Shown here: piece by piece, positions 10,949 through 19,966 of the stretch | Numbering within the stretch: the first letter of the stretch is position 1 | Layout: each line of letters opens with the position of its first letter | Source of the DNA: SIAF01 sp046152955 | GTDB taxonomy: Bacteria > Planctomycetota > Planctomycetia > Planctomycetales > Planctomycetaceae | Direction of reading: 5' to 3' | Assembly (NCBI GenBank): GCA_046152955.1 | Contig: JBJXGA010000261.1 | Location: 1 to 49,297, forward strand | Length of the DNA stretch: 49,297 nt | Notes under the pieces: model-generated | Told to the model about the DNA's origin: nothing | Seen by the model: the letters and a program-made list of their open reading frames with translations, nothing else | The model's database searches: none | Program-made: the position numbers and the translations under genes

Positions 10949-11054
10949 TGCCCCTTCGCCCCGTTATCCGGTAACGGCTCATACTCTGCGCATTGCGCGC
11001 GGATTTCATCGATAAGTTCAACCCCCCAAAGTCTTTACATCAGCGGCAGGTATC

Positions 11055-11234
11055 ATGGCGGTTCCCAAGCGAAAACAATCTCACTCGCGTTCGGCCAAAC
11101 GGCGCAGTCACAACGCGATCAAACCGATGCAATTGGTCTATTGCCCCCAATGCGGGACGGCAACCCCCAGCCACGTGATCTGTCCGACCTGCGGCCAGTA
11201 CATGGGAAGGACGGTCGTCGAGACCGGGAAGTGA
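11055..11234 (+). CDS. rpmF: 50S ribosomal protein L32
   Basis: This is a 59-residue protein beginning MAVPKRKQSHSRSAKRRSHN, the diagnostic L32 start. It has a zinc-ribbon with two Cys pairs, CPQC (residues 30-33) and CPTC (43-46). L32 is a component of the large ribosomal subunit. It is the first gene of the operon. Its stop is 6 bases before plsX, a gene order found in many bacteria that couples ribosome and phospholipid synthesis. Length is normal for the zinc-containing form. Confidence 0.97.
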   Translation: MAVPKRKQSHSRSAKRRSHNAIKPMQLVYCPQCGTATPSHVICPTCGQYMGRTVVETGK

Positions 11235-11240
11235 TTGGCC

Positions 11241-12245
11241 ATGCGGATTGCCTTGGATGCGATGGGTGGGGACTTCGCCCCCGGTCCCAATCTGGAAGGG
11301 GCGATTGCTGCCGTCACCGAGAATTCCAACCTGCAAATCGTGCTGGTGGGTGACAAGCCGCTCCTGGAGCAGGGGCTGGCGGCCGCGGGATATTCCGGGA
11401 CCGCGTTGCAGGTGCTCGGTTCCGACGGCGTGGCCGGCATGGACGAAAAGCCGACCGAAGCGCTGCTCAAGAAGCCCAATTGCTCGATCGCCGTCTGCTG
11501 GAAGCTGATGGCCAATCGGGAGGTGGAGGCCGTGGTCAGCGCCGGGAGCACCGGCGCCGTCGTGGCGGCTGGACTGCGGACCCGGCTGTTTCTTAAAGGG
11601 GTCAAACGTCCGGGAATTGCCGTCACGCTCCCCACGCTCACGGGACAGTCGGTGTTGCTGGACGTGGGGGCCAATCCGGCGGCGCGACCGGAACACCTGC
11701 ATCAATACGCCCTGATGGGCTCGATTTACGCCCGCGAGGTGTTGGGGACGGTCAATCCGCGAATTGGGTTGATGAACATCGGCAGCGAAGATGGCAAGGG
11801 AAATGAACTGGTTCGCGAAACGCATGCGCTCCTCGTCAAGGGTCCGGTTCGCGAGCAATACTTGGGGAACGTCGAGGGGCGCGGCTTGTACCAGGGCGAA
11901 GCGGACGTACTGGTGTGCGAAGGGTTCGTCGGCAACGTCGTCCTCAAGGCGAGCGAGGGAATGGCCGAAATGCTCTCGCGCAAGGTGTCGCAGGACGTGC
12001 TGGCCGAACTGAATCATGAACGGCAGTTGGCTGGCGCCGCGTTTCAATCGATCGGAAAGCGCTATTCGCACCATGAGTCGGGGGGGGCACCGCTGTTGGG
12101 GGTGGACGGCATCTGCATGATTTGCCACGGATCGAGCAATTCGCATTCGATCTTCAACGCCTTGCGGGGCGCGGTCGCTTTCCAGGATCGGAAGATCAAT
12201 CCGCAAATCGTGGCGGCGTTATCGGACACGCCCCCTTCCAATTGA
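11241..12245 (+). CDS. plsX: phosphate acyltransferase PlsX
   Basis: This is a 334-residue protein starting MRIALDAMGGDFAPGPNLEG, the hallmark N-terminus of PlsX. Further family motifs are SAGSTGAVVAAG near residue 95, LLDVGANPAARPEHL near 135-150 and VCEGFVGNVVLKASEGM near 225-240. PlsX converts acyl-ACP and phosphate to acyl-phosphate, the acyl donor for PlsY in membrane phospholipid synthesis, at the cytoplasmic membrane face. A TTG six bases upstream would give a two-residue extension, but ATG gives the family start. It sits between rpmF and fabD. A separate fabH gene, often next in this operon in other bacteria, is absent. Confidence 0.96.
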   Translation: MRIALDAMGGDFAPGPNLEGAIAAVTENSNLQIVLVGDKPLLEQGLAAAGYSGTALQVLGSDGVAGMDEKPTEALLKKPNCSIAVCWKLMANREVEAVVSAGSTGAVVAAGLRTRLFLKGVKRPGIAVTLPTLTGQSVLLDVGANPAARPEHLHQYALMGSIYAREVLGTVNPRIGLMNIGSEDGKGNELVRETHALLVKGPVREQYLGNVEGRGLYQGEADVLVCEGFVGNVVLKASEGMAEMLSRKVSQDVLAELNHERQLAGAAFQSIGKRYSHHESGGAPLLGVDGICMICHGSSNSHSIFNALRGAVAFQDRKINPQIVAALSDTPPSN

Positions 12246-12299
12246 TAACTTGACGGCATTGACGGCTCGACAGCGCCAGACCATTTCCGGGTGAATCGC

Positions 12300-13208
12300 A
12301 TGGGAACAGCGGCCTTTCTATTTCCCGGTCAGGGAGCGCAGCACGTGGGGATGGGACGGCGAATCGCCGAGACGGTCCCAGCGGCCAGCGACCTCTATGC
12401 CAAAGCGTCCGAGATTTTGGGGTACGACCTGTCGCGGCTTTGCTTTGAAGGGCCGGCGGCGGAACTCGACAAGACCAATATCAGCCAGCCGGCGATTTTT
12501 GTTACGAGCCTGGCGGCGCTGGAGATGCTCCGGGAGCAGGCTCCCGCGACGATCGCCGAATGCGGCATGGCGGCGGGGTTGAGCCTGGGAGAATACACGG
12601 CGCTGGTGTTTGCCGGGGTCATGTCGTTTGAGGACGCTTTGCGCGTCGTGCAGCGCCGCGGAGAGGCGATGCAACAGGCGGCCGAGGCGAATCCCTCCGG
12701 GATGGTGAGCCTGCTGATGCTCGATCGGGACAAAGTGGCGGCAATCTGCGCCGAAGCGGCGGCAGTGGGGACGTTGCAAGTCGCCAACTACCTGTGTCCT
12801 GGAAACATTGTCCTGTCGGGAACGCGTCCGGCCTGTGCCAAGGCGGCTGAGTTGGCCGAAGCCGCCGGGGGGAAGACCGTCTCGCTCGCCGTCGCCGGGG
12901 CGTTTCACACGAACCTCATGCAGCCGGCCGATGACCGCGTGAAGGAAGCACTGGCGGCAGTCCAGTTGCAGGCTCCCCGGCTGCCGGTCTATTCCAATGT
13001 CGATGCGTCGCCGCACGCCGATCCGGGGGAGATTTCCGGGTTGCTGGTGCGGCAGGTGCTCTCCCCGGTGTTGTGGGAAGACACGCTGCGGAACATGCTG
13101 GCGGCAGGGGCGTCGCGATTCTACGAGATTGGGCCGGGAAAGGTGCTCAAAGGATTGCTGAAACGGGTCGATCGCAAGGTCGAATGCGAATCGATCAATG
13201 ATTCGTAG
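12300..13208 (+). CDS. fabD: malonyl-CoA:ACP transacylase FabD
   Basis: This is a 302-residue protein. It starts MGTAAFLFPGQGAQHVGMG, with the FPGQGAQ oxyanion motif. The nucleophile motif is GLSLGEYTAL (family GHSxGE; His is replaced by Leu, as seen in some relatives). The catalytic His lies in VAGAFHTNLM. The enzyme loads malonyl groups onto ACP for fatty-acid chain extension. A GTG three codons upstream (12291) is an alternative start. The gene is 54 bases after plsX and 120 bases before acpP on the same strand; no gene is seen in the latter gap. Confidence 0.94.
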   Translation: MGTAAFLFPGQGAQHVGMGRRIAETVPAASDLYAKASEILGYDLSRLCFEGPAAELDKTNISQPAIFVTSLAALEMLREQAPATIAECGMAAGLSLGEYTALVFAGVMSFEDALRVVQRRGEAMQQAAEANPSGMVSLLMLDRDKVAAICAEAAAVGTLQVANYLCPGNIVLSGTRPACAKAAELAEAAGGKTVSLAVAGAFHTNLMQPADDRVKEALAAVQLQAPRLPVYSNVDASPHADPGEISGLLVRQVLSPVLWEDTLRNMLAAGASRFYEIGPGKVLKGLLKRVDRKVECESINDS

Positions 13209-13328
13209 GTGGAACTGGAAAGCGTCCGGGAGGGCCGACTTGCGGTTTACACCGGCGCGGAAACCCGATATACCTTGGCCGATGCCCGGCAGGGTGCTTT
13301 CGTCATTGAAAAACCGGAGGAGATTGGC

Positions 13329-13559
13329 GTGTCCGTTGAAGAAAAAGTGATTGGGATTGTCAGTGAACAACTGCAAATCCCCAAGGAGGAAGTGTCGGCG
13401 GAGAAGTCGTTCGTCGACGATCTCAAGGCCGATTCGCTCGACGTCGTCGAGTTGGTGATGGAGTTTGAAGACGCCTTCAAGATCACCATCCCGGACGAAG
13501 ACTACGAAAAAATCAAGACGGTCGGCGACGCCGTCAAGTACATCTCGGAGAAGCAGTAA
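13329..13559 (+). CDS. acpP: acyl carrier protein
   Basis: This is a 76-residue acidic protein with the phosphopantetheine attachment motif DSLDVVELVMEFE, the attachment Ser being in DSL near residue 36. It carries growing acyl chains in fatty-acid synthesis. The frame stays open for 40 codons upstream to the fabD stop. I chose the GTG at 13329 because a strong Shine-Dalgarno (GGAGGAG) lies just before it and the resulting length is that of normal ACPs. The stop is 3 bases before fabF, as in the common acpP-fabF pair. Confidence 0.95.
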   Translation: MSVEEKVIGIVSEQLQIPKEEVSAEKSFVDDLKADSLDVVELVMEFEDAFKITIPDEDYEKIKTVGDAVKYISEKQ

Positions 13560-13562
13560 CGC

Positions 13563-14801
13563 ATGGCCAGGCGCGTTGTCGTCACCGGGGTTTCGGTCGT
13601 CACGGCGTTGGGTTGCGAAACGACCGAGTTCTGGGACAGGTTGTGCGCTGGCAAAAGCGGCGTCAGTCTGCTGGAGCGGTTTGATTGCTCCGAGTTCAAA
13701 GTGCGATTTGGCGGCGAACTCAAGGACTTTGATCCGACCGACTGTCTCCCGGCTCGCGAAGTCAAACGACTCGACCGTTTCGTCCAGTTCGCAATGTATG
13801 GGGCGTTCAAGGCGATCCAGCAGTCCGGGATCGATTTCACCCAGGGGGATTCCTTCCGCTACGGGGTGATCACCGGCAGCGGCATCGGTGGGCTGCATGA
13901 AATCGAAGAGCAGCATTGCGTCTTGTTCGATCGAGGCCCCAACCGCGTCTCCCCTTTCATGATTCCCAAGCTGATGGTCAATGCCGCCAGCGGGAATATC
14001 TCGGTATTTTGGGGGCTCCGCGGGCCCAACAGCGCCGTGGCCACCGCCTGCGCCTCGGCCTCCAACGCCATCGGCGACGCGTTCAAACTGATCCAGCACG
14101 ACCGGGCTGATGTGATTGTCACCGGCGGCAGTGAATCGGCCATCACTCCCATGGGACTGTCCGGGTTTGCCCGCATGGGGGCGCTGTCCACCCGCAACGA
14201 CGATCCCCCACGCGCCAGCCGCCCCTTCGACCGCGACCGCGATGGTTTCGTCATGGCCGAGGGTGCCGGGATGGTGGTTCTGGAAGAATACGAATTTGCC
14301 CGCCGCCGCGGGGCGAACATCCTGGCGGAAGTCCTGGGATACGGGATGAGCGCCGACGGCAACCACATGACCGCTCCAGATCCGGAAGGGCGCGGAGCGG
14401 CGCGGGCCATCGAGTTTGCCCTCCGCGACGCTGGCTGCAATCCTTCGGACATCGACTACATCAACGCGCACGGCACCAGCACCCCGCTGGGAGACGTGGC
14501 GGAGACGACTGCCATCAAGACGGTGTTCCATTCGCACGCCAAACAACTGTCTGTCTCCAGCACCAAGAGCCAATTGGGGCACCTGCTGGGAGCATCGGGG
14601 GGAGTCGAGTTCGTCGTTTCGGTTCTGGCGCTTCAGAATCAAGTGATGCCCCCCACGATCAATTTGGACAATCCCGATCCGCAATGTGATTTGGATTACG
14701 TCCCCCATGAAGCCCGGTCGCGCAAGCTGCGGACTGTCCTTTCCAACAGCTTCGGATTCGGCGGCCACAACGCCTGCCTGATTCTAGGACCAGCCCCCTG
14801 A
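13563..14801 (+). CDS. fabF: 3-oxoacyl-ACP synthase II (KAS II)
   Basis: This is a 412-residue protein with the complete Cys-His-His set of condensing enzymes: the nucleophile in ATACASASNAIGDAF, the first His in NAHGTSTPLGD, and Lys/His in STKSQLGHLLGASG. The C-terminal NSFGFGGHNA motif is also intact. It elongates acyl-ACP with malonyl-ACP. Its start codon follows the acpP stop by 3 bases. It is the last gene of the operon; a hairpin follows at 14844. It is the active counterpart of the Cys-less homologue at 16032-17333. Confidence 0.97.
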   Translation: MARRVVVTGVSVVTALGCETTEFWDRLCAGKSGVSLLERFDCSEFKVRFGGELKDFDPTDCLPAREVKRLDRFVQFAMYGAFKAIQQSGIDFTQGDSFRYGVITGSGIGGLHEIEEQHCVLFDRGPNRVSPFMIPKLMVNAASGNISVFWGLRGPNSAVATACASASNAIGDAFKLIQHDRADVIVTGGSESAITPMGLSGFARMGALSTRNDDPPRASRPFDRDRDGFVMAEGAGMVVLEEYEFARRRGANILAEVLGYGMSADGNHMTAPDPEGRGAARAIEFALRDAGCNPSDIDYINAHGTSTPLGDVAETTAIKTVFHSHAKQLSVSSTKSQLGHLLGASGGVEFVVSVLALQNQVMPPTINLDNPDPQCDLDYVPHEARSRKLRTVLSNSFGFGGHNACLILGPAP

Positions 14802-14843
14802 CGCGCGGGGGGGGGACGGAGCGAATCGGACGGAGCGAATCGG

Positions 14844-14871
14844 ACACATCGGTCGGATCGGACCGATGTGT
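14844..14871 (+). terminator. hairpin at the end of the fab operon
   Basis: ACACATCGGTC and GACCGATGTGT form an 11-bp perfect stem with a 6-base loop, 43 bases after the fabF stop, followed by GCATTTTCGG. The T-run is short, so termination efficiency is uncertain. The DNA just before it holds two copies of CGGAGCGAATCGGA (14816-14843 region). Confidence 0.6.
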
Positions 14872-15321
14872 GCATTTTCGGTTCGGACGCAACAACATTG
14901 AGACACCGTCCAAACGGCGGCCCCGGCAGAGTCAATTCTCAGGACTCAACTCTCAGGTCGCAGCCACCGCCAGCCGTTTTCCGCCGCTCGCACTCAAGAA
15001 CCGTGCGCGATTGTGCCGATTGTAACGGTAATGCGTCCCCGCCGACCCGCCCCCGCGCGACCCGTTCGACGGCACAAATCGTCGAGCTCTGCGCCAGGGA
15101 TTCGTCCACAACGCCATATCGGATAATTTGTTACAACCAGTCCTGTGGGAGGACATGTGCCCGCAGATCGACGTTCTGAGATTTGAAATTTGAGATCCGC
15201 GAATGCAAAGTGAGAACTGCGAGATGCAAAGTGCAAAATAGAGTTCCTCACCCCACGTCCCCGAGCGCCTAACCCCTAGCCCCTAACTCCCACCCCCTAA
15301 CCCTACACCAGGGCTCACGCC
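14872..15321. other. non-coding interval with low-complexity DNA
   Basis: No gene is supported here. From about 15180 the sequence is built of short recurring words (GAGATTTGAAATTTGAGAT, then two AATGCAAAGTG/GATGCAAAGTG segments). From 15268 to 15306 it contains six CCCCTA or CCCTAA-like runs, whose complement is G-rich and could form a quadruplex. The lipoprotein gene starts directly after. Confidence 0.55.
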
Positions 15322-15807
15322 ATGTCACTCACCCATAGCCTGTGGAGCCGGCTCCTCGCCGGTGGTCTCATCGCAGCCGCGGGAATCGGCTGCTCCAACA
15401 TGAACAACACCCAAAAAGGGGCTGGACTGGGCGCCGCCGGCGGGGCTGGTCTGGGAGCGATCGTCGGCAAACAGCTTGGAAATACCGGGGCGGGAGCGGC
15501 GATTGGCGCGATCGCGGGGACCGCCACCGGGGCTTTGGTCGGGAACGCCAAGGATGAAGCGGACAAACGGGACAATTATGCCCGCCAGGCCGCCTATGAA
15601 CGCAGTCTGCGGACACGCGAACAACGGGCCATGTCCAATCGCGATGTCCTCGATATGGTCGCCGGAGGTTCCTCCGACCATATCATCGTCAACACGATCA
15701 AGAATCGGGGGGGACGGTTCGACACCTCGCCTCAGGCGATCGTTTACCTGCAAAAATACGGGGTCAGCGATCAGGTGATCGAGACGATGCAGTCGGCCAC
15801 GTACTAG
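15322..15807 (+). CDS. glycine-zipper envelope protein
   Basis: This is a 161-residue protein. A hydrophobic N-terminal segment (LLAGGLIAAAGIGCS) ends in Cys24, suggesting a lipoprotein, although the lipobox is not canonical. Residues about 33-75 form a glycine zipper (GAGLGAAGGAGLGAIVG followed by GAGAAIGAIAGTATGALVG), a helical hairpin found in outer-membrane-associated small proteins of the SlyB/OmpA-like glycine-zipper group. The soluble C-terminal part (SNRDVLDMVAGGSSDHIIVNTI...) has no function I recognise. It is on the same strand as, but separated by 224 bases from, the next gene. Confidence 0.75.
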   Translation: MSLTHSLWSRLLAGGLIAAAGIGCSNMNNTQKGAGLGAAGGAGLGAIVGKQLGNTGAGAAIGAIAGTATGALVGNAKDEADKRDNYARQAAYERSLRTREQRAMSNRDVLDMVAGGSSDHIIVNTIKNRGGRFDTSPQAIVYLQKYGVSDQVIETMQSATY

Positions 15808-16031
15808 TCGCAGGCGACTGGAATTGTGTATTTTTGTATAGGCTTCCTGGGGCGTCGGTCGCGGTCGGTCTCTCCTGAAGACTTCCTGTAGGGGTTCCGG
15901 GTCGCTACCATATCGAGTCCACACGCCCACGAGGGGGGTGAGCCCGCCGGAACCCGTTCGGGAACCAGGCGCTGCGACGCAATCCTCTGGGCGGCATGTC
16001 GGTTTCGGTATCCGAGTCATCATCTTTGATT

Positions 16032-17333
16032 ATGTCCGTCCAGCACGCCCCAGAACGACAGGTTGTCATCACTGGAATTGGAGTCGTCAGTCCGATTGGA
16101 ATCGGAGTCGGCGACTTTTGGACCAGCCTACAGGCTGGGACAAGCGGCATCCGCAAGATCCAGCAATTGCCCTACTCCCCCGTCCCGGGTGGGATCGCTG
16201 GCGAGGTGCTGGATTTCAATCCGTCGCAATTCACCCGCACGCGAGAACAGAAAAAGGCGATCCGGGTGATGTGCCGCGAGATCCAGATCGGATTTGCCGC
16301 CGCCACCCTGGCCCTGGACGACGCGGGGATTGGCGAAGGGGGGGTGGCCCCCGACCGTTTGGGGGTTGAATTTGGGGCCAATCTGATGCTCAGTCCTCCG
16401 GACGATCTGGTGGAGGCGTGTGCTGCCGCCAGGGACGAAGGGAGCGGCCAGTTCCGCTACGAGCGATGGGGGGAATCGGGACTTCCCAAAATGTTCCCCC
16501 TGTGGCTGCTCAAGTACCTGCCCAACATGCCCGCCTGCCATATCGGGATTGCCGCCGACGCTCGCGGCCCGAACAACTCGATCACACTCGACGAGGCGTC
16601 TTCGAACCTGGTCATTGGAGAAGCCTTGCGGGTGATCGCCCGCGGTCATGCCGATGTGATGATCACCGGCTCCACGGGAAGCCGCGTGCATGAGGTCAAG
16701 TCGATTCACGCGAAGATGTGGGACCAATTGGCCAATGCCGACGTCTCCCCGGCCCAATCCTGCCGCCCGTTTGACAAGCACCGCACCGGGCAGGTCGTGG
16801 GCGAGGGGAGCGGCGTGTTGATTCTGGAGGACGCCACGCACGCGGAACGTCGCGGCGCGCGGGTCTACGGCCGAATTCTTGGCGCCGGTTCCAGTTGCGT
16901 GCGCAAGCCGGGCGCCCGGGGAGACACCCGCCGCGCGCTGGCGCTGGCGATGAACAACGCGCTCAACGACGCCGGATTGGCCCCCCACCAGATCGGTCAC
17001 GTGAATGCGCACGGGCTGGCTGCCTCGGAAGCGGACGAACAGGAAGCGCTGGCGATCCGCGATGTCTTCGGCGATCACCCCGTGCCGGTCACGGCACTCA
17101 AGAGCTACCTGGGCAATGCCGCGGCCGGCTGTGGTTCGCTGGAACTGGCGGCGTCCCTAGTGGGACTGCGACACGGTGTGATTCTTCCGACGCTGAATTA
17201 CGAAACCCCCGATCCCAATTGCCCGGTGCAGGTGGTCGCGGGGCGCGCTCAGGAAACGAAAAATCGGACGTTTCTCAAAATCAACGTCACCCGCATGGGG
17301 CAAGCCAGCGCCGTCGTCGTGGCGGGCGCATGA
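16032..17333 (+). CDS. ketosynthase homologue lacking the catalytic Cys
   Basis: This is a 433-residue protein of the FabF-type condensing-enzyme fold (RQVVITGIGVVSPIG at the start, QVVGEGSGVLILED in the middle). At the nucleophile position the family TACAS is LDEAS, so Cys is replaced by Glu. The first catalytic His is kept (NAHGLAASEADE), but the second is lost: KSxxGH reads KSYLGN. It therefore cannot perform normal Claisen condensation. Chain-length factors and decarboxylating KS-Q domains also lack the Cys, so a partner or decarboxylase role is possible; this is inference. An ATG 36 bases upstream (15996) would add 12 Ser/Val-rich residues, and the family N-terminus fits 16032 better. 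A SecA-like gene follows after 90 bases on the same strand. Confidence 0.85.
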   Translation: MSVQHAPERQVVITGIGVVSPIGIGVGDFWTSLQAGTSGIRKIQQLPYSPVPGGIAGEVLDFNPSQFTRTREQKKAIRVMCREIQIGFAAATLALDDAGIGEGGVAPDRLGVEFGANLMLSPPDDLVEACAAARDEGSGQFRYERWGESGLPKMFPLWLLKYLPNMPACHIGIAADARGPNNSITLDEASSNLVIGEALRVIARGHADVMITGSTGSRVHEVKSIHAKMWDQLANADVSPAQSCRPFDKHRTGQVVGEGSGVLILEDATHAERRGARVYGRILGAGSSCVRKPGARGDTRRALALAMNNALNDAGLAPHQIGHVNAHGLAASEADEQEALAIRDVFGDHPVPVTALKSYLGNAAAGCGSLELAASLVGLRHGVILPTLNYETPDPNCPVQVVAGRAQETKNRTFLKINVTRMGQASAVVVAGA

Positions 17334-17423
17334 CCTGGGATTCGGACCGCCCGACGCCTGTCAGCATGAGATGCGGCGCGCATCGGTCGCCAGGGTGACC
17401 GAACCGGTCGGAGTCTCCCCGTC

Positions 17424-19340
17424 GTGTTACGCTTGCTCGATTCCTGGCGACTGGCCGCGGCGCGGCTGCGGCTGAACCGAGCTCACGCCGTCGTCGGGCG
17501 GATCCTCGATCTGGCGGACCGGATGGCGGCTGCGAGCGATTCCGCACTGCTGGAACAAAGCCTGGCGCTGCGCTACCGCGCCCAATGTGGAGAGGTGCTG
17601 GAGCGTCTGGCGCCGGAGGGATACGCCCTGGTCCGCGAGACGGCCCGGCGGTCGATTGGACTGACCCCCTATCCGGTCCAGTTGCTGGCAGGCCTTGTGC
17701 TCCAACGGCCAACGATCGCGGAAATGCAGACGGGGGAAGGAAAAACGCTCGCCGCGACGCTCCCCTTGTACCTCCACGCCCTGTCGGGAAAGGGAGCGCA
17801 CCTGGCGACCGCCAACGACTATCTGGCGCAGCGCGATGCGGACTGGATGCGGCCGGTGTTTGCCGCCTTGGGGATGACGGTGGGGGTGGTCGTGTCGGAT
17901 GGGTCTTCGACAGACCATCGCACTGCGTATGCCTGCGATGTGACCTACGGCACGGCCCGCGAATTCGGTTTCGATTTTCTGCGCGATCGCCTCCGGCTCC
18001 GGCAGGCCGCGGAGGGGGCCAGCCCGCTGTTCGCCGCCGCGCGGGGCGCTCCGGAGCCTGCTGTCCCGCACACGGTACAGCGCGGTTTGCACTGGGCGCT
18101 CATTGATGAGGCCGACAGCCTGTTGATTGACGAAGCCCGCGTCCCCCTGGTGATCAGCGCGGCGCCGGAGGATCGAACCACGGCGGCGACGATGTTCCGA
18201 TGGTGTTCCGAACTCGCAGCGACACTTCAGGTTGATGAGCATTTCACCGATGACTCGTCGCGCCGGCGCATTGAGCTCACGGCGCCCGGCCGCGCCGCGG
18301 TGCGCGATGCCGCGCGACCCGCCAGCCTGGCGGCAGTTGGTCTCCCGGAGCTGTTCGACGGGGTAGAACGTGCGGTCGCCGCTCAGAGGTATTTTGTCCG
18401 CGATCGACAGTACGTCGTCGAGCGTGGTCGGGTGGTGATAGTGGATGAGTTCACGGGGCGTCCGGCGGAAGGGAGGCAATGGCGCGACGGCCTGCATCAG
18501 GCAGTCGAAGCCAAAGAGGGGCTCACGGTGACTCCCTGGACCGGTTCCGCGGCGCAGATCACTGTCCAAGAGCTGTTTTCGCAGTATGAGGGATTGGCCG
18601 GAATGACGGGAACGGCTTCGGCGGGAGAGTTTCAATCGGCCTTCGGCCTGGCGACCGTAGCGATTCCCACCCATCGCCCCGAGCGTCGCGAACGCTGGCC
18701 GGACCGTGTCTTCCGCGATACGAATGCAAAGTGGCAGGCGATTGCCAACGAAACCCGAGAACAGCGTGAACGCGGCCGACCGGTGCTGATCGGAACCCGA
18801 TCGATCGATCGGTCGGAGGAGTTGTCCCAAGTTCTCACCAGCGCGGGGATCGCTCACCGCGTGCTGCATGCCCGCCATCTGGCCGCCGAGGCGCAAATCG
18901 TGGCGCAGGCGGGGGAGCCGGGTTGTGTGACGGTGGCCACCAACATGGCCGGCCGGGGGACCGACATCCGGCTGGGACCACAGGTCGCAGAGGCGGGAGG
19001 GCTGCATGTGATCGGAACGGAGTTGCACGACGCTTCGCGGATCGATCGGCAACTGTTCGGACGATGCGCCCGCCAGGGGGACTCCGGAAGTTATCGCCAG
19101 TTCCTGTCACTAGAGGACGAGATTCTCGCGGCGGGGTTGGGCGCGGCGCGCGCCGAAAGGATCGTCCAGCGGGGGTTGGCCCTGTCAGACCTGAATCACC
19201 TGGCCCCCCAATTCTATCGAGCGCAACGCGCAGTCGAACACCGCCATCGCAGCGACCGCCGACTGCTGATGCACCAGGCGCACCAGCGGCGAACCATGCT
19301 GGAACGGATGGGACAAGACCCCTGGCTCGACGTAGGGTAA
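17424..19340 (+). CDS. short SecA-like translocase ATPase
   Basis: This is a 638-residue SecA homologue, against 800-1000 for housekeeping SecA. Motor motifs are present: MQTGEGKT (Walker A, 101-108), TANDYLAQRDADWM, LIDEADSLLIDEA (from 226), EGLAGMTGTA, TNMAGRGTDIRLG and LFGRCARQGDSGS. The helical wing region is reduced and the protein stops soon after the scaffold (QRRTMLERMG), without the C-terminal zinc-binding SecB/lipid tail. The start is GTG with GGAG upstream. In bacteria with two SecAs, the shorter one often serves special substrates. Its neighbour is a non-catalytic ketosynthase, an odd pairing. It may be an accessory SecA; I cannot tell whether a full-length secA exists elsewhere. 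Confidence 0.85.
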   Translation: MLRLLDSWRLAAARLRLNRAHAVVGRILDLADRMAAASDSALLEQSLALRYRAQCGEVLERLAPEGYALVRETARRSIGLTPYPVQLLAGLVLQRPTIAEMQTGEGKTLAATLPLYLHALSGKGAHLATANDYLAQRDADWMRPVFAALGMTVGVVVSDGSSTDHRTAYACDVTYGTAREFGFDFLRDRLRLRQAAEGASPLFAAARGAPEPAVPHTVQRGLHWALIDEADSLLIDEARVPLVISAAPEDRTTAATMFRWCSELAATLQVDEHFTDDSSRRRIELTAPGRAAVRDAARPASLAAVGLPELFDGVERAVAAQRYFVRDRQYVVERGRVVIVDEFTGRPAEGRQWRDGLHQAVEAKEGLTVTPWTGSAAQITVQELFSQYEGLAGMTGTASAGEFQSAFGLATVAIPTHRPERRERWPDRVFRDTNAKWQAIANETREQRERGRPVLIGTRSIDRSEELSQVLTSAGIAHRVLHARHLAAEAQIVAQAGEPGCVTVATNMAGRGTDIRLGPQVAEAGGLHVIGTELHDASRIDRQLFGRCARQGDSGSYRQFLSLEDEILAAGLGAARAERIVQRGLALSDLNHLAPQFYRAQRAVEHRHRSDRRLLMHQAHQRRTMLERMGQDPWLDVG

Positions 19341-19435
19341 GTCCTTGGAGTGCGGACATCTTGTGGACTGTTCGTTGCCGATGATAAACTCCACAGGCTG
19401 GTTCCCGATCTCGATATGGCGACTTGGAGATTCGC

Positions 19436-19866
19436 ATGCTGCGGTTTGTCGGATCTGCGCGTTCCTGTCCCGGTCCTGTTGGCCGTCGATCGTTTCTTCA
19501 GGCGGGGACGCTGGCTCTGGGGGGATTGACGCTGGCAGATCTCCTGCGATCGGAAGCGAGTGCCGATCCAGGCCGCCGTGCCCGTCAGAAGTCGGTGATC
19601 TACATCGTTCTGGCCGGCGGTCCCAGTCACATCGACATGTACGATCCCAAGCCGGCCGCGCCGAGCGAGTATCGGGGGCCGCTGCGGACGATTTCCACGA
19701 GCCTTCCCGGCGTGCAGTTTTCGGAATTGCTGCCGCATCAGGCGAGCGATCTGCACAATCTGGCGCTGCTCCGCGGCATTCAGTCGGTGGAAAACGACCA
19801 CTATCTGAGCGAGGTGTATTCGGGGCTGCCGCGCTCGGCTGGCCAGCGGCCGGCATTCGGTACGAC
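19436..19866 (+). pseudogene. truncated DUF1501 gene, N-terminal third only
   Basis: The frame begins MLRFVGSARSCPG with GGAG upstream. It contains a Tat-like signal (GRRSFLQAGTLALGGLTLADLL) and the DUF1501 core motifs SVIYIVLAGGPSHIDMYDPKP and LLPHQASDLHNLALLRGI, ending in NDHYLSEVYSGLPRSAGQRPAFG. Family similarity stops near 19866, after about 143 codons of an expected 430-500. The frame stays open to 20272, but that extension is antisense to other genes and is not homologous. It was probably truncated by a rearrangement that joined it to the fragment at 19967-20133. Confidence 0.75.
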
Positions 19867-19966
19867 GGAGACGAGCGGTGGACTTCACTCAAGCGCTTCT
19901 ACTCTCCCGCCGGATGGAATCCGGTTCCGCCAGCCGACAACGGCGGCAAACCGACCCGCAAAGACG

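Noticed and set aside
12318..14768. Open frame of 816 codons on the minus strand across fabD, acpP and fabF
   Set aside because: It is the antisense shadow of three certain genes in GC-rich DNA; it has no domain, start site or ribosome binding site.
17427..19052. Open frame of 541 codons on the minus strand
   Set aside because: Antisense to the SecA-like gene, whose motor motifs are complete.
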